Source: Paenibacillus aestuarii (GTDB lineage Bacteria; Bacillota; Bacilli; Paenibacillales; NBRC-103111). Taken from it: DNA of 64,000 nucleotides. A program made the translations under genes and the position numbers. Position 1 is the stretch's first letter; each line of letters begins with the position of its first letter. The stretch lies in assembly GCF_027789125.1 (NCBI RefSeq), contig NZ_JAQFVF010000083.1:1-64000 (forward strand), in the 5' to 3' direction. This document shows positions 41,424-50,816 of the stretch, piece by piece. The notes below the pieces were generated by a model. It did no database searches. It was not told where the DNA came from and worked only from the letters and a program-made list of their open reading frames with translations.

Positions 41424-44400
41424 GTGGAGCCTCCAAAAATTGATGCCAGAGAGCTGCCTAACCTCATCGCGCAAATGAAGGAAATGGTGCCTTATTACAC
41501 GCCGGAATGGCGGTTTACACCGGATGATCCGGATCCGGGCTCAGCGCTTTTTCTCATGTTCGCGAACATGTTCCATGACAACATTAAGCGCTTGAACCGG
41601 GTACCGACCAAGAACCTGATTTCCTTTCTTAATATGTTCGATGTAACGCTGCTTCCGGCCAGACCGGCCAGCGCTTACTTAACGTTTGTTTTGAATGAAG
41701 GCACGAAGGAGTCCGTGTTTATCTCGGCTGGGACGCAAGTCGGCGCTGAAGCGGAGACGGACATGATTTTGTACGAAACGGAGCGCAGCGCGCTGCTTTC
41801 ACCGGCTGTGCTCACCGGATTGTTTGTGACAAGCCGTAAGTGGGATCGCATCGTGCCCATTGCGGACTCTTTTCTTGAAGCAAGCCGTCACGGCCAGGCA
41901 GCGCCTCAACCGCTGTTCCGTTTACAGGACGGCGGTAATGTGCAAGCGCACGCGCTGTATTTGGAACACAGCTCTCTCTTCACGGTGCGTAATCCAGCGT
42001 TTATTGAAATCGAGTTTCGCAACAGCACAAGGCGGTTTGATGAGATCAACATGGTGGGGCAGCTTGCCGACCCTGCACTCACCGAATGGCTGTATGCGAC
42101 AGCGGATGGCTGGAAAGCATTCGATCACGCCGAGGCGCAGGGGAATCGGATCGTGCTGGAGAAGCGCATCATCGAGGAAATCGTACCGATAGAAGTCAAC
42201 GGTATGGAAGGTCGCTGGATCCAGTGCCGTTTGAAGCCGGTCGAGCCCAACCGTCCTTCGCTGGCTGAGAGCCGGCTTTCGCTGGACCACATTTCGTTCA
42301 AAACGGACTATGTGGACACGTTGGAAACCGGCGGCATTACGCCGGATCAAATGTTTTATAACGATATCGATGCCGATCCGAGCGGGTTTTACCCGTTTGG
42401 CGGTCAGTTTGCTTTGTATGGCGCTTTTTATATCGGGAGTCAGGAGGTTTTTTCCAAAGTTGACGGCGATATTAAACTGAGCTTCGGCCTGCAGGCGATT
42501 GAAAACCGCTTTGGACCGGAGCAAGTCGAGCAGATTGACTGGAAAATGGTCATGAAAAAATCCCAGTTCGATAAGCAGCCTGTCATACATGTGACCGTCC
42601 TGCAGGTTGCCTGGGAATATTGGAACGGTACGACGTGGGTTCGGCTTGCTGTCGACAAACAGGCGGAGAGCTTGTTTTACTATCCGGACAGGCAAAAAGT
42701 GCACAAGGAGATCCAATTCCGCTGTCCGAACGATCTTGCGGCAACGTATGTGAACGGAAACGAGAATCGCTGGATTCGGGCAAGAATTTTGCATATTGAA
42801 AATGCGTACGAACCGCAAGCGGTCTACTTGTCACCGTGGATCGATGATGTCTCATTGACTTACCAGTATGAGGACCGGCTTTATGAAGCAGAACGTTGTG
42901 TGACGCTGAATAATACGTTTTTTGAGGATCGAACCCCGCATAGCCGTCAGCTGGAAGGCGGTTTCGAGCCATTTAAGCCGCTTCAAAGCAAGCATCCTGC
43001 TTTGTGGCTATCGTTTGATACGCCGCCGGTGAAAGGCCCGATTTCAGTCTTCATTTCGGTGAAGCAGCAGCGTTTTGCGGAAGAGGATATTCCGATGCTG
43101 GAATGGGAATATTTGCGTGCCGGCCTCGTGCCGGGCAGTCCGTCCGAATGGACCCCTTTGCACGTGATCGATGAGACGAACGGCATGACGCAGAGTGGAA
43201 CGGTCCAATTTGTGGGACCCTCCGATTTCGCCAGCGCAGCCTATTTTGGTCAAGAAGGCTACTGGATTCGCACCGTCAATCGTGACGACAAGTACGAGGA
43301 CCTCAGCGGACGCATCCCAATTCCGACGATCAACGGCATCTATCTCAATACGGTGCGTGTCCTCCAGCAGGAGACCATTAAGGGTGAGGTGCCGGAGGTC
43401 AAGGGCCTTGAGGAACTCGAATATCAGCTGAGCAGACACGGCATCGTGGGTGAAGAAGTGTGGGTCGATGAGACGAATCATCTATCGGAAGAGGCGATTC
43501 TTGAGTACGAGCAAGCCGGAACGCCGCTCATAGATATTCGTCGGGATTCCGAGGGACACATGCTGCAGGCATGGGTGCGCTGGACGCCTGTTCGCGATTT
43601 AACGGCATCGGGACATAAGGACCGCCATTATGTGATTGACCGTACCTTCGGGCGGATTCGTGTCGGTGATGGGGTACATGGCATGCATCCGCCGAAGGGC
43701 GGCTTGGAGCAATTGAAGGTCAATTATTCTGTTACGGCAGGGCAAATCGGCAACGTCCCGGCTCGTCAGATCAATCAGATCCAGGATTCCATCGCTTTTG
43801 TCGGCGAGGTGTACAATCCGGAACAGGCGTCGGGCGGATGCCAGGCGGAGCGGATAGAGTCTGCCTTAGCGCGCGGGCCGGAGCTGTTGAAGCACCGGAA
43901 TCGCGCCGTCTCGGCCAAAGATTATGAGTGGCTCGCCCGCGAAGCTTACCCGAATACGGCCAAGGTGACTTGCATTGCGAACCGCAACGTGTACATGGAG
44001 AAGGAAGTCGGCTCGATGACGCTCGTCATTTTGCCGAAGGAAGGCAGACAGGGCAGCTCCTCATTCCCGGAATTGAAAAAGCAAGTGGAGCGGTACATTA
44101 TGGAGCGTGCGTCCAGTCTGGTTGCTTTTCCGGAGCGCCTGCAAGTGATTGAACCGGTGTATATGGAAATATCGGTTTCGGCTGTGGTTGCCGTAGAGAG
44201 CATGGACGCCGTCGTGCAGACGGAAATTCAGGCGCTGGACAAGCTGAACCGCTTCCTGGACCCGTTAACCGGTAATTTTGATCAAAAAGGCTGGTCGATC
44301 GGACAACAGATTCACCAATCCGTGTTTTTTGCCCTATTGAAAACGATCCGGGCTGTCAGCCACGTAGAGAAACTGTATATGACCGTCTACAAGATTGAGG

Positions 44401-44507
44401 ACGGGGAGCGCACGGAGCTCGATGTCAATCGGCTGCCGGCCCTGCCGCATGGCATCATTGTGAGCGGTAAGCATCACGTGGTTGTGAACGCGTTGAAGAA
44501 TAAATAA
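41424..44507 (+). CDS. Large baseplate wedge protein, gp6/baseplate J-like (Afp11-like)
   Basis: A 1027-residue wedge protein. N-terminus MVPYYTPEWRFTPDDPDPG and LFLMFANMFHDNIKRLNRVP is shared by eCIS Afp11 proteins; in the C-terminal part are GRIRVGDGVHGMHPPKGG, LKVNYSVTAGQIGNVPA and AVSAKDYEWLAREAYPNTAK, the baseplate J/gp47 core. Between them is a long beta-rich insertion (about 150-700). GTG start after AGGAGGTGGA. Confidence 0.92.
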   Translation: MEPPKIDARELPNLIAQMKEMVPYYTPEWRFTPDDPDPGSALFLMFANMFHDNIKRLNRVPTKNLISFLNMFDVTLLPARPASAYLTFVLNEGTKESVFISAGTQVGAEAETDMILYETERSALLSPAVLTGLFVTSRKWDRIVPIADSFLEASRHGQAAPQPLFRLQDGGNVQAHALYLEHSSLFTVRNPAFIEIEFRNSTRRFDEINMVGQLADPALTEWLYATADGWKAFDHAEAQGNRIVLEKRIIEEIVPIEVNGMEGRWIQCRLKPVEPNRPSLAESRLSLDHISFKTDYVDTLETGGITPDQMFYNDIDADPSGFYPFGGQFALYGAFYIGSQEVFSKVDGDIKLSFGLQAIENRFGPEQVEQIDWKMVMKKSQFDKQPVIHVTVLQVAWEYWNGTTWVRLAVDKQAESLFYYPDRQKVHKEIQFRCPNDLAATYVNGNENRWIRARILHIENAYEPQAVYLSPWIDDVSLTYQYEDRLYEAERCVTLNNTFFEDRTPHSRQLEGGFEPFKPLQSKHPALWLSFDTPPVKGPISVFISVKQQRFAEEDIPMLEWEYLRAGLVPGSPSEWTPLHVIDETNGMTQSGTVQFVGPSDFASAAYFGQEGYWIRTVNRDDKYEDLSGRIPIPTINGIYLNTVRVLQQETIKGEVPEVKGLEELEYQLSRHGIVGEEVWVDETNHLSEEAILEYEQAGTPLIDIRRDSEGHMLQAWVRWTPVRDLTASGHKDRHYVIDRTFGRIRVGDGVHGMHPPKGGLEQLKVNYSVTAGQIGNVPARQINQIQDSIAFVGEVYNPEQASGGCQAERIESALARGPELLKHRNRAVSAKDYEWLAREAYPNTAKVTCIANRNVYMEKEVGSMTLVILPKEGRQGSSSFPELKKQVERYIMERASSLVAFPERLQVIEPVYMEISVSAVVAVESMDAVVQTEIQALDKLNRFLDPLTGNFDQKGWSIGQQIHQSVFFALLKTIRAVSHVEKLYMTVYKIEDGERTELDVNRLPALPHGIIVSGKHHVVVNALKNK

Positions 44508-44527
44508 AGATTAGGAGGTGAGCACAA

Positions 44528-46774
44528 GTGCTGCCAATCCCGAATTTGGATGACCGCATGTTTGAACAGATGGTACTGGAAGCCAGGAAGTCGATTCCGA
44601 AGCTGTATCCGGAGTGGACCGACGAGAATGAGCACGATCCGGGGATTACGCTGCTGGAGCTGATGTCCTGGATGACTGAGATGCAGCAGTATTACTTGAA
44701 CCGGGTTACGGAGCGCAGTGAACGCAAGTTTTTGAAGCTGCTTGGCATTCGCCAGCGCGATGCGGTGTCTGCGGTTTGCGAAGCATCGTTCTCCGGGGTG
44801 CAGCAGCCGCTTGTGCTCCCGCAAGGAACGCCGCTGCAGGCGATGGAGCAGCGATTCGAGACGCTGCAATCCGTGCAGCTCGTGCCTGGGGGGCTGGAGA
44901 AGGTGATCGTCCGCACGGAAACGGCCGCCGGCGATTTCACCTCCAATAACCATGCACAGATTGCGTATTATGCGTTCGGGCCAATGCCCCGCAAGGGTGC
45001 GCATCTGTATTTGGGCTTTGATCGGGCGCTTCCGGCTAATACGGAAATATCACTGTATTTCAAAATGTTCGAACGTTATCCCGTGGCAATCGGCAAGCCC
45101 GATCCGGCAGCTTCGCAATCTTCGAGCGCTATGATTGCCTCAGCGAAGGTGGGATGGACGTTTGCCGGAGCGGATCAGGACGGACAGAGCGAAAGCTGGC
45201 TGCCGATCGAAGAGGTTGGCGATGGGACTGCGCATTTGTCGCAAAGCGGCGAAATCAAGCTGCGTATTTCTTCAGAGATGAAACCGATCGCCTTATATCC
45301 GGCGGATGACCGCAGCCGGTACTGGCTGTGCTGTACACTGGAGGAGGACGGTTACGAACTGTCGCCAAAGATTGAGAAGATCAGCCTCAACGTCGTCCAG
45401 GCCGCAGAGCAGGAAACCTTCAGCGAGGTGACGTCGTGGGCGAGCACCGGCGAGCCCGACCAAAGCTTCGAGGTGAGCTCGCACCTCGCCTTTAACGGCC
45501 TGCACACCGTACAAGTGCAGGACGAGCAAGGGCGTTGGCGCGACTGGCACACCGTCGCATCGCTGCAATCGTGCGGGCCTGACGACCGCTGCTGCGAGCT
45601 GCAGCAGGATTCGGCCCGCCGGACGACCCGCCTACGCTTCGGCGACGGCGCGCACGGCCTGATCCCGCCGCAAGGCACGCAGCGGGTGCGGCTGATTGCT
45701 TACCCGGCAGCGTTCGACCATGCCCGATATATCGGGAGCAGCAAAGGTCTGCCATGGCAAAGCTTTGAAGTCAGTCGCGGGATCGTTTACAAGCCAGGCA
45801 GCATGCTGCTGCAGGTCGGCTATCGCCCGCGTGGCGAAGACAGCGTCGTGTGGGAGGATTGGCAGGCTGTGGATGACTTCGACAACTCGAAGTCCACGGA
45901 CCGCCATTACGTCTACGACGCTGCAGCTGGCACGATCCGCTTCGGCAACAATGAAGCGGGATTGACGCCGCCGAAGTCCGTCGAACCGAACATTCGGTTC
46001 ATTCGGCTGCAGGCCGGCGGCGGTGCGCGAGGCAACGTGAAGGAGGGTCTGGTGACCGGCTTCACGGACATCGCGGGAGTGAGCGTCACGAACGCGTTCC
46101 CGGCGCAAGGCGGCCAGGAAGCGGAGACGCTCGACCAGGCGAAGCTGCGCGTGCTGCGCGAGCTCGCAGCGCCGACGAGAGCGGTGACCGCCGAGGACTA
46201 CGAGGCGATCGCCAAGGCGACGCCGGGTCTGCGAGTGGCGCGGGTCAAAGCGATCCCGCTGTACAAGCCCGGCATGCGGGATTACCCCAAGGTCAAAGCG
46301 CCTGCGCAGATGACCGTCGCCGTCGTTCCGTACAGCGAGAGCGATCAGCCGAAGGCGAGCGCAGGGTTTCTGCAGACGATTCAGCAGCACTTGGAGCGCT
46401 ATCGGCTGTTGACCACTGAACTGCACGTGATTCCGGCCGCCTATATCAAAGTTACGGTGCATGCGGTCGTGGTGATGGAGCCCAAATACAAAAATGACCA
46501 GCGGCAAATCGTCCAGCAGTTGAGAATGCTTTTGCAGCCGATGGATCATGGTCAAGGCGCAGAGGGTTGGCGCTTCGGCAGGTCCGTGTACAAGGGGGAC
46601 ATTTACGGTGTCATTTCTCGGTTAAGAGGCGTTCTGTATGTACAGGACATATGGCTGGATGCGGAAGGAACCGGCTTTCACAAAGATCAGGTCGGCGACA
46701 TTCATATTGCGCCTTATGCGTTGGTCTATTCCGGCAATCATGAGGTGGAGACGATTAGCCAGACCGATCTATAA
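44528..46774 (+). CDS. Second baseplate wedge protein (Afp12-like)
   Basis: A 748-residue protein with a related layout: IPKLYPEWTDENEHDPGITL, LELMSWMTEMQQYYLNRVTE, two copies of a GDGAHGLIPPQGTQRV / GNNEAGLTPPKSVEPN type loop, and the J-like core AVTAEDYEAIAKATPGLRVA. It pairs with the previous protein to form the (gp6)2-gp7-like wedge. Starts with GTG at a GGAGGTG site, 20 bases after the previous stop. Confidence 0.9.
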   Translation: MLPIPNLDDRMFEQMVLEARKSIPKLYPEWTDENEHDPGITLLELMSWMTEMQQYYLNRVTERSERKFLKLLGIRQRDAVSAVCEASFSGVQQPLVLPQGTPLQAMEQRFETLQSVQLVPGGLEKVIVRTETAAGDFTSNNHAQIAYYAFGPMPRKGAHLYLGFDRALPANTEISLYFKMFERYPVAIGKPDPAASQSSSAMIASAKVGWTFAGADQDGQSESWLPIEEVGDGTAHLSQSGEIKLRISSEMKPIALYPADDRSRYWLCCTLEEDGYELSPKIEKISLNVVQAAEQETFSEVTSWASTGEPDQSFEVSSHLAFNGLHTVQVQDEQGRWRDWHTVASLQSCGPDDRCCELQQDSARRTTRLRFGDGAHGLIPPQGTQRVRLIAYPAAFDHARYIGSSKGLPWQSFEVSRGIVYKPGSMLLQVGYRPRGEDSVVWEDWQAVDDFDNSKSTDRHYVYDAAAGTIRFGNNEAGLTPPKSVEPNIRFIRLQAGGGARGNVKEGLVTGFTDIAGVSVTNAFPAQGGQEAETLDQAKLRVLRELAAPTRAVTAEDYEAIAKATPGLRVARVKAIPLYKPGMRDYPKVKAPAQMTVAVVPYSESDQPKASAGFLQTIQQHLERYRLLTTELHVIPAAYIKVTVHAVVVMEPKYKNDQRQIVQQLRMLLQPMDHGQGAEGWRFGRSVYKGDIYGVISRLRGVLYVQDIWLDAEGTGFHKDQVGDIHIAPYALVYSGNHEVETISQTDL

Positions 46775-46797
46775 CAAAAGAAACGAGGTGACGAACG

Positions 46798-48909
46798 ATG
46801 CAGGAGGGGCAAACTTTTTTTTCACTTAATAAAAGGATGGATTGGGAGCACGGCTTGGCTTTGAATGTGAACATGCAGGAGCACGGCTACTCGATCCGGC
46901 AAACCGAGAAATACAGCATACACCGCATCGTTCGTACCGAAGAAATCGAGGGTACCCACCGGATTCAAGACATGACCGTCGGTCCCGGGCGGAAGCTGAT
47001 TGTACTCGATGAATCTGCGAATTTATGGATTTATGAAGATGAGAGCCGACATGTGGAGCGGCTGTTCCGTCAGGGCCATCATCTGTTCAGCGCGCAAGCG
47101 AAGCTTGCCTCGATGGGCGACCTGCTGATCGTTGGCGATGCGAACCGGAATAGCGAGCGCCGCCTGGCGGTGTATGCCATATCCAATGGACAAACGATGT
47201 GGGCGGCTCAGGAATGGGACGGCTTGGAGCTGTTCCCGCTGGCGCTCGCCACGAAAGTTGGATCTGTCCATACGCTGTATAGTGTCATCCCACTGGATAT
47301 TAGTGTTGGTCTGAATGGAAATCCCGAGGTTCCCGAGGGCGGCAGAATCGGCATCGTCGTTTGGAATGCGGCCGGCGAGGTGACGCAAGTGTACGAAGCG
47401 CTTCGTTTCGATGAAGCTGTCGACGTCGGCGCGCTGCACGCCCGCTTTGATCTGGCTGCGGCAGACGGCACGTTGGCGTTGCTGGATACGAAGCTGCGTG
47501 CCGTCACGGTGTTTCATGAAGACGGGCGGGAACCGCTTTATTTTACATTGGCGCCAGAAGGACGGTTTGCGGGCATTTCCATTGACACGAATCATAATCT
47601 CTATATAGGGGATAGCGGATACGCGCAGCAGGAAGGTGTCGTGGAACGGTTTATTTTGAAATATCGCGCAAATGGCGAAGCCTTGGATAAAGTAACGAGC
47701 TTCCGTGGCCGGACGGATAAGCTGCTGCACGACGCGCGAGGCCGGCTCTATGTGTTTGACCGGATCAGCGGGCAGATCAGCTTACTGGATTTGGATGCGA
47801 GAACGATGCTGTTTGACGATACACAGCTGCCTGAGGCGATTTATTTCTCCGCAGAGCTGGATACGACCGAGACGGAGATGGAATGGCACAAAATCCGGCT
47901 GGACGCTTATATTCCGGAGGAAACGCAGATTCGCTTCTCTTACTTTGCTTCAGATGACAGCGAAGGGATGATCGACGGGGATTATGTCTCGTATACCGAC
48001 TATTTAACAGACCCGAATGTTACCATTAGGGAAAAATTGGAAGCCACACAGCACTTATGGTCGGAGCCGATACTGAATCCGAAGGATGCGCTGCTGATGG
48101 ATGCCCGAGGACGTTATTTATGGTTTAAAATCGAGCTGCTCGGCAGCGAAATGATGTCGCCTTTTATCCGTAAGTTAAGGGTGTATTATCCAAGATCGTC
48201 GCTGATTGCTTACTTGCCGCCGATTTATCAGCAAGATGAGACGCATAGTCCGTTTCTGGAACGGTTTCTGGCGATGTTCAGCACGTTCTTTGATGATATG
48301 GAAGATAAGATCGATCATATCTCTGCTTATTTTGACCCCGACGCCGTATCCGGCCCGTATTTGGAATGGCTCGGCCGTTGGCTGGCGATTACGGATCATG
48401 AAGCATGGGGCGAGACGAAGCTGCGAACGCTGATCAAACAAGCGCCTGAGCTGTATAAATTGCGCGGAACGCGTGAGGGCTTGATGCGCATGGTGCATAT
48501 TTACACCGGCACGGAGCCGTTCATCTTGGAGTCGTTTCAGTTTAAGCAAATGCAGGAGACGTCCGAGCTGCGGCAGCTGTTTGCCAAGCTGTACGGCGAC
48601 AATCCGTACTGCTTCTGCCTCATGCTGAAGCCGGAATTCGTGCGCACCGATACGCAGCGGTTGACGATCGAGCAGATCATTGAAGATCAGAAACCGGCCT
48701 ATACGGAGTGCAAGCTGATCGTTCTTCAGCCGTGGATGTACGCCGATATGCATACGTATCTAGGCATTAATACTTTCTTGTCTGAGCCTACGTTATTGAC
48801 GCTCGATCAGGGCGCTTCCATGCCGTACAACACGCTGCTGATCGATGTGGATCGTGATAAACGGATGGATATCCATACGCGATTGGAATTGGATTCCGAG
48901 ATTGAATAA
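46798..48909 (+). CDS. Beta-propeller fused to phage tail protein I
   Basis: A 703-residue two-part protein. About residues 50-345 show repeated blades (IQDMTVGPGRKLIVLDESAN, FAGISIDTNHNLYIGDSGYA, RTDKLLHDARGRLYVFDRIS) like NHL or SMP-30 propellers. The C-terminal third is tail protein I: YLPPIYQQDETHSPFLERFL, DDMEDKIDHISAYFDPDAV, LEWLGRWLAI, KLRGTREGLMRMVHIYTG. It probably sits at the baseplate edge, with the propeller exposed, and could take part in target or envelope contact. No separate Afp13-like fibre gene is visible. Confidence 0.88.
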   Translation: MQEGQTFFSLNKRMDWEHGLALNVNMQEHGYSIRQTEKYSIHRIVRTEEIEGTHRIQDMTVGPGRKLIVLDESANLWIYEDESRHVERLFRQGHHLFSAQAKLASMGDLLIVGDANRNSERRLAVYAISNGQTMWAAQEWDGLELFPLALATKVGSVHTLYSVIPLDISVGLNGNPEVPEGGRIGIVVWNAAGEVTQVYEALRFDEAVDVGALHARFDLAAADGTLALLDTKLRAVTVFHEDGREPLYFTLAPEGRFAGISIDTNHNLYIGDSGYAQQEGVVERFILKYRANGEALDKVTSFRGRTDKLLHDARGRLYVFDRISGQISLLDLDARTMLFDDTQLPEAIYFSAELDTTETEMEWHKIRLDAYIPEETQIRFSYFASDDSEGMIDGDYVSYTDYLTDPNVTIREKLEATQHLWSEPILNPKDALLMDARGRYLWFKIELLGSEMMSPFIRKLRVYYPRSSLIAYLPPIYQQDETHSPFLERFLAMFSTFFDDMEDKIDHISAYFDPDAVSGPYLEWLGRWLAITDHEAWGETKLRTLIKQAPELYKLRGTREGLMRMVHIYTGTEPFILESFQFKQMQETSELRQLFAKLYGDNPYCFCLMLKPEFVRTDTQRLTIEQIIEDQKPAYTECKLIVLQPWMYADMHTYLGINTFLSEPTLLTLDQGASMPYNTLLIDVDRDKRMDIHTRLELDSEIE

Positions 48910-48942
48910 GCGAAATGAGCCTTGGAAGGTGAGGGGATCGAT

Positions 48943-50628
48943 ATGAAAAAAACACGTTATTACCCGTTTGAACGGAATCGGTATTTTTATGGCAAGCTGC
49001 TGACGGTGCGTGATTTTGAGTCGGAGCAAAAATATTTCAACGATAAGCGCCGCATGATGAACCGCCTGCTTCACGGCTACGGCGTGCTGACCGGGCTTCA
49101 GGTTATCGCTGTTGACGATAAGTCCGTCTCCGTGGAGATGGGCGCTGCCATTGATGCCCTCGGTCGCGAAATTGTTGTGCCTTCGCCAATGACGCTGAAG
49201 CTGTCGATGATGGACGGCTTTACCAACAATGAATATGCAAAGAACGTTTACCTCTGCATTGCCTATGATGAGAAAGACAAAGAGCCGGTCCACACTGTCG
49301 CTAATTCATCGGTTCGTTCCGATGAAATCAACGACTATAACCGTGTGCTGGAAAGCTACCGCTTGTTTATCCGTGAGGACGCTCCTGATCCGGCGTCGCT
49401 GCCTCTGGCAGGCATAACGGACCAAACGGTCGTCATCTATCAAGACGCGCATGTGCGCGTGCTGCAAACGACCCCTCGCTACGTCAATCCAGGCCAGCTG
49501 TTTGAGATGAAGTTGCGCTTCGAGAAAACGCTCAAAGCCGGCAGATTGTCGTTCAGCTATGAAATGGCATCTGAGCGGATTGAGGCTATTCATGGAGCGA
49601 CGATTATGTTTCAGGAGCCGCAGGAGCAGCTGGAGAGCGAATACGAGATCAAGGTGCTGCTTCGTGCGGATAGTACGGTGAACGTCAAAGGAACGGTCGG
49701 CGTCAAAGAAGAGTCGGCCATCCTGAAGCTTGATGACTGTCAGTTGGATTTGCAAGAGCAAGCATTCGGCGAAATCCAGATCATTAAGGAGCCTGTGCGC
49801 GAACGGCTGATGAGCGACTTCGTGAAGCAATCACTGGAAGCTTCGCTGGAGTCTCCTTCGGAGCCTTGTATTTATTTGGCGAAAATCTGTTTAATCCAAA
49901 TGGGACCAACGTATGTTATTGAGCGAGTCGAGCAAGTTCCTTTCGGGGAGTATGTGTTCAACTCCTCGGTCATGTATAGGCTGGCGCATTCGGCTGAATA
50001 TCGCGATGAAACAGCAGGTCAATTCGTGACGAAATCGAAAGTGAAGACATTGGCGCCTGGCCGGCCGCCGGAGTTTAAAGTGAATTATAACCCGGCGATG
50101 AGCGAATTGGCGTTTGATGTAGGGATTCCGGTTGGCGGTGGCGGCGGCATTGGCGGGATCGTCAGCGGAGTTGTCGACATTCCGATTGAGCCGTTTACGA
50201 AGATCAATGTGTCGCCTTTCGGGAAACCGTCGAAAAGCTTCTTCTCGGGTGAAATTGCGCATGGCCTCGGTGAGGGAAATGTGCTCATTCTGACAAGCCT
50301 GGAGGAAACCAGCGTTGATTCGATTTCCGACATGCTGGCGAACGGCGAGCGGGTGTACGGAGGCTCTTCCGACGTGTTCAAGGGCAGCGAGTTCGAGCCG
50401 GAGGCGCCGGAAGTGAAGATCGGAACGATCGCATATCCGCAGAAGGGTACATTCCGGATCGGTGTGAAGCTGCAGCAGCCTTCTGAGCCGTTCGACGTGC
50501 GCGTTCGCTGGTGGGCGTACAGCGCCGAAACGGCCAGCTCGGGAAGCAGCAGCGGTGGCGGCGATAGGCTGGACGAGGCGCTGTCCGCTTTGCGCGAAGC
50601 GGCTTCGGCAGGAAGCGACGCGGAGTAA
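48943..50628 (+). CDS. Conserved eCIS protein of unknown role, last structural gene
   Basis: A 561-residue protein. Its N-terminus (NRYFYGKLLTVRDFESEQKY, DKRRMMNRLLHGYGVLTGLQ) is a recurrent feature of eCIS loci, including those of actinomycetes and cyanobacteria, but no function is established to my knowledge. The middle is beta-rich, followed by a glycine cluster (VGGGGGIGGIV) and a Ser/Gly-rich tail with a short helix. It might be a baseplate-rim or fibre-attachment protein. The ATG at 48943 has GGTGAGGGG upstream; the frame also opens at 48922 with no site. Confidence 0.65.
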   Translation: MKKTRYYPFERNRYFYGKLLTVRDFESEQKYFNDKRRMMNRLLHGYGVLTGLQVIAVDDKSVSVEMGAAIDALGREIVVPSPMTLKLSMMDGFTNNEYAKNVYLCIAYDEKDKEPVHTVANSSVRSDEINDYNRVLESYRLFIREDAPDPASLPLAGITDQTVVIYQDAHVRVLQTTPRYVNPGQLFEMKLRFEKTLKAGRLSFSYEMASERIEAIHGATIMFQEPQEQLESEYEIKVLLRADSTVNVKGTVGVKEESAILKLDDCQLDLQEQAFGEIQIIKEPVRERLMSDFVKQSLEASLESPSEPCIYLAKICLIQMGPTYVIERVEQVPFGEYVFNSSVMYRLAHSAEYRDETAGQFVTKSKVKTLAPGRPPEFKVNYNPAMSELAFDVGIPVGGGGGIGGIVSGVVDIPIEPFTKINVSPFGKPSKSFFSGEIAHGLGEGNVLILTSLEETSVDSISDMLANGERVYGGSSDVFKGSEFEPEAPEVKIGTIAYPQKGTFRIGVKLQQPSEPFDVRVRWWAYSAETASSGSSSGGGDRLDEALSALREAASAGSDAE

Positions 50629-50664
50629 CCAATGGTCCTCCTTGCGTCAAGATAGATTGAGAAG

Positions 50665-50701
50665 GGTGATCTCTGTATGGAGCAGAGATCATCTTTTTTT
50701 A
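50665..50701 (+). terminator. Strong terminator ending the eCIS structural operon
   Basis: GGTGATCTCTG / CAGAGATCATC stem with 7-base loop and seven T. Confidence 0.93.
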
Positions 50702-50741
50702 ATGTGACCTGGGCAACGGCAATTCCCGCTGAAATAAACAA

Positions 50742-50785
50742 AAACCCCATCGAGAGACTTTTTTAAAGTGTCTCTTGATAGGGTT
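50742..50785 (-). terminator. Terminator of leftward MORN gene
   Basis: Read leftward: AACCCTATCAAGAGACAC, a T/A-rich loop, then GTCTCTCGATGGGGTT and TTTGTTT. It faces the structural-operon terminator. Confidence 0.85.
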
Positions 50786-50816
50786 AATAATTTCATAGAT
50801 AAGCGTGACGCCTTCA

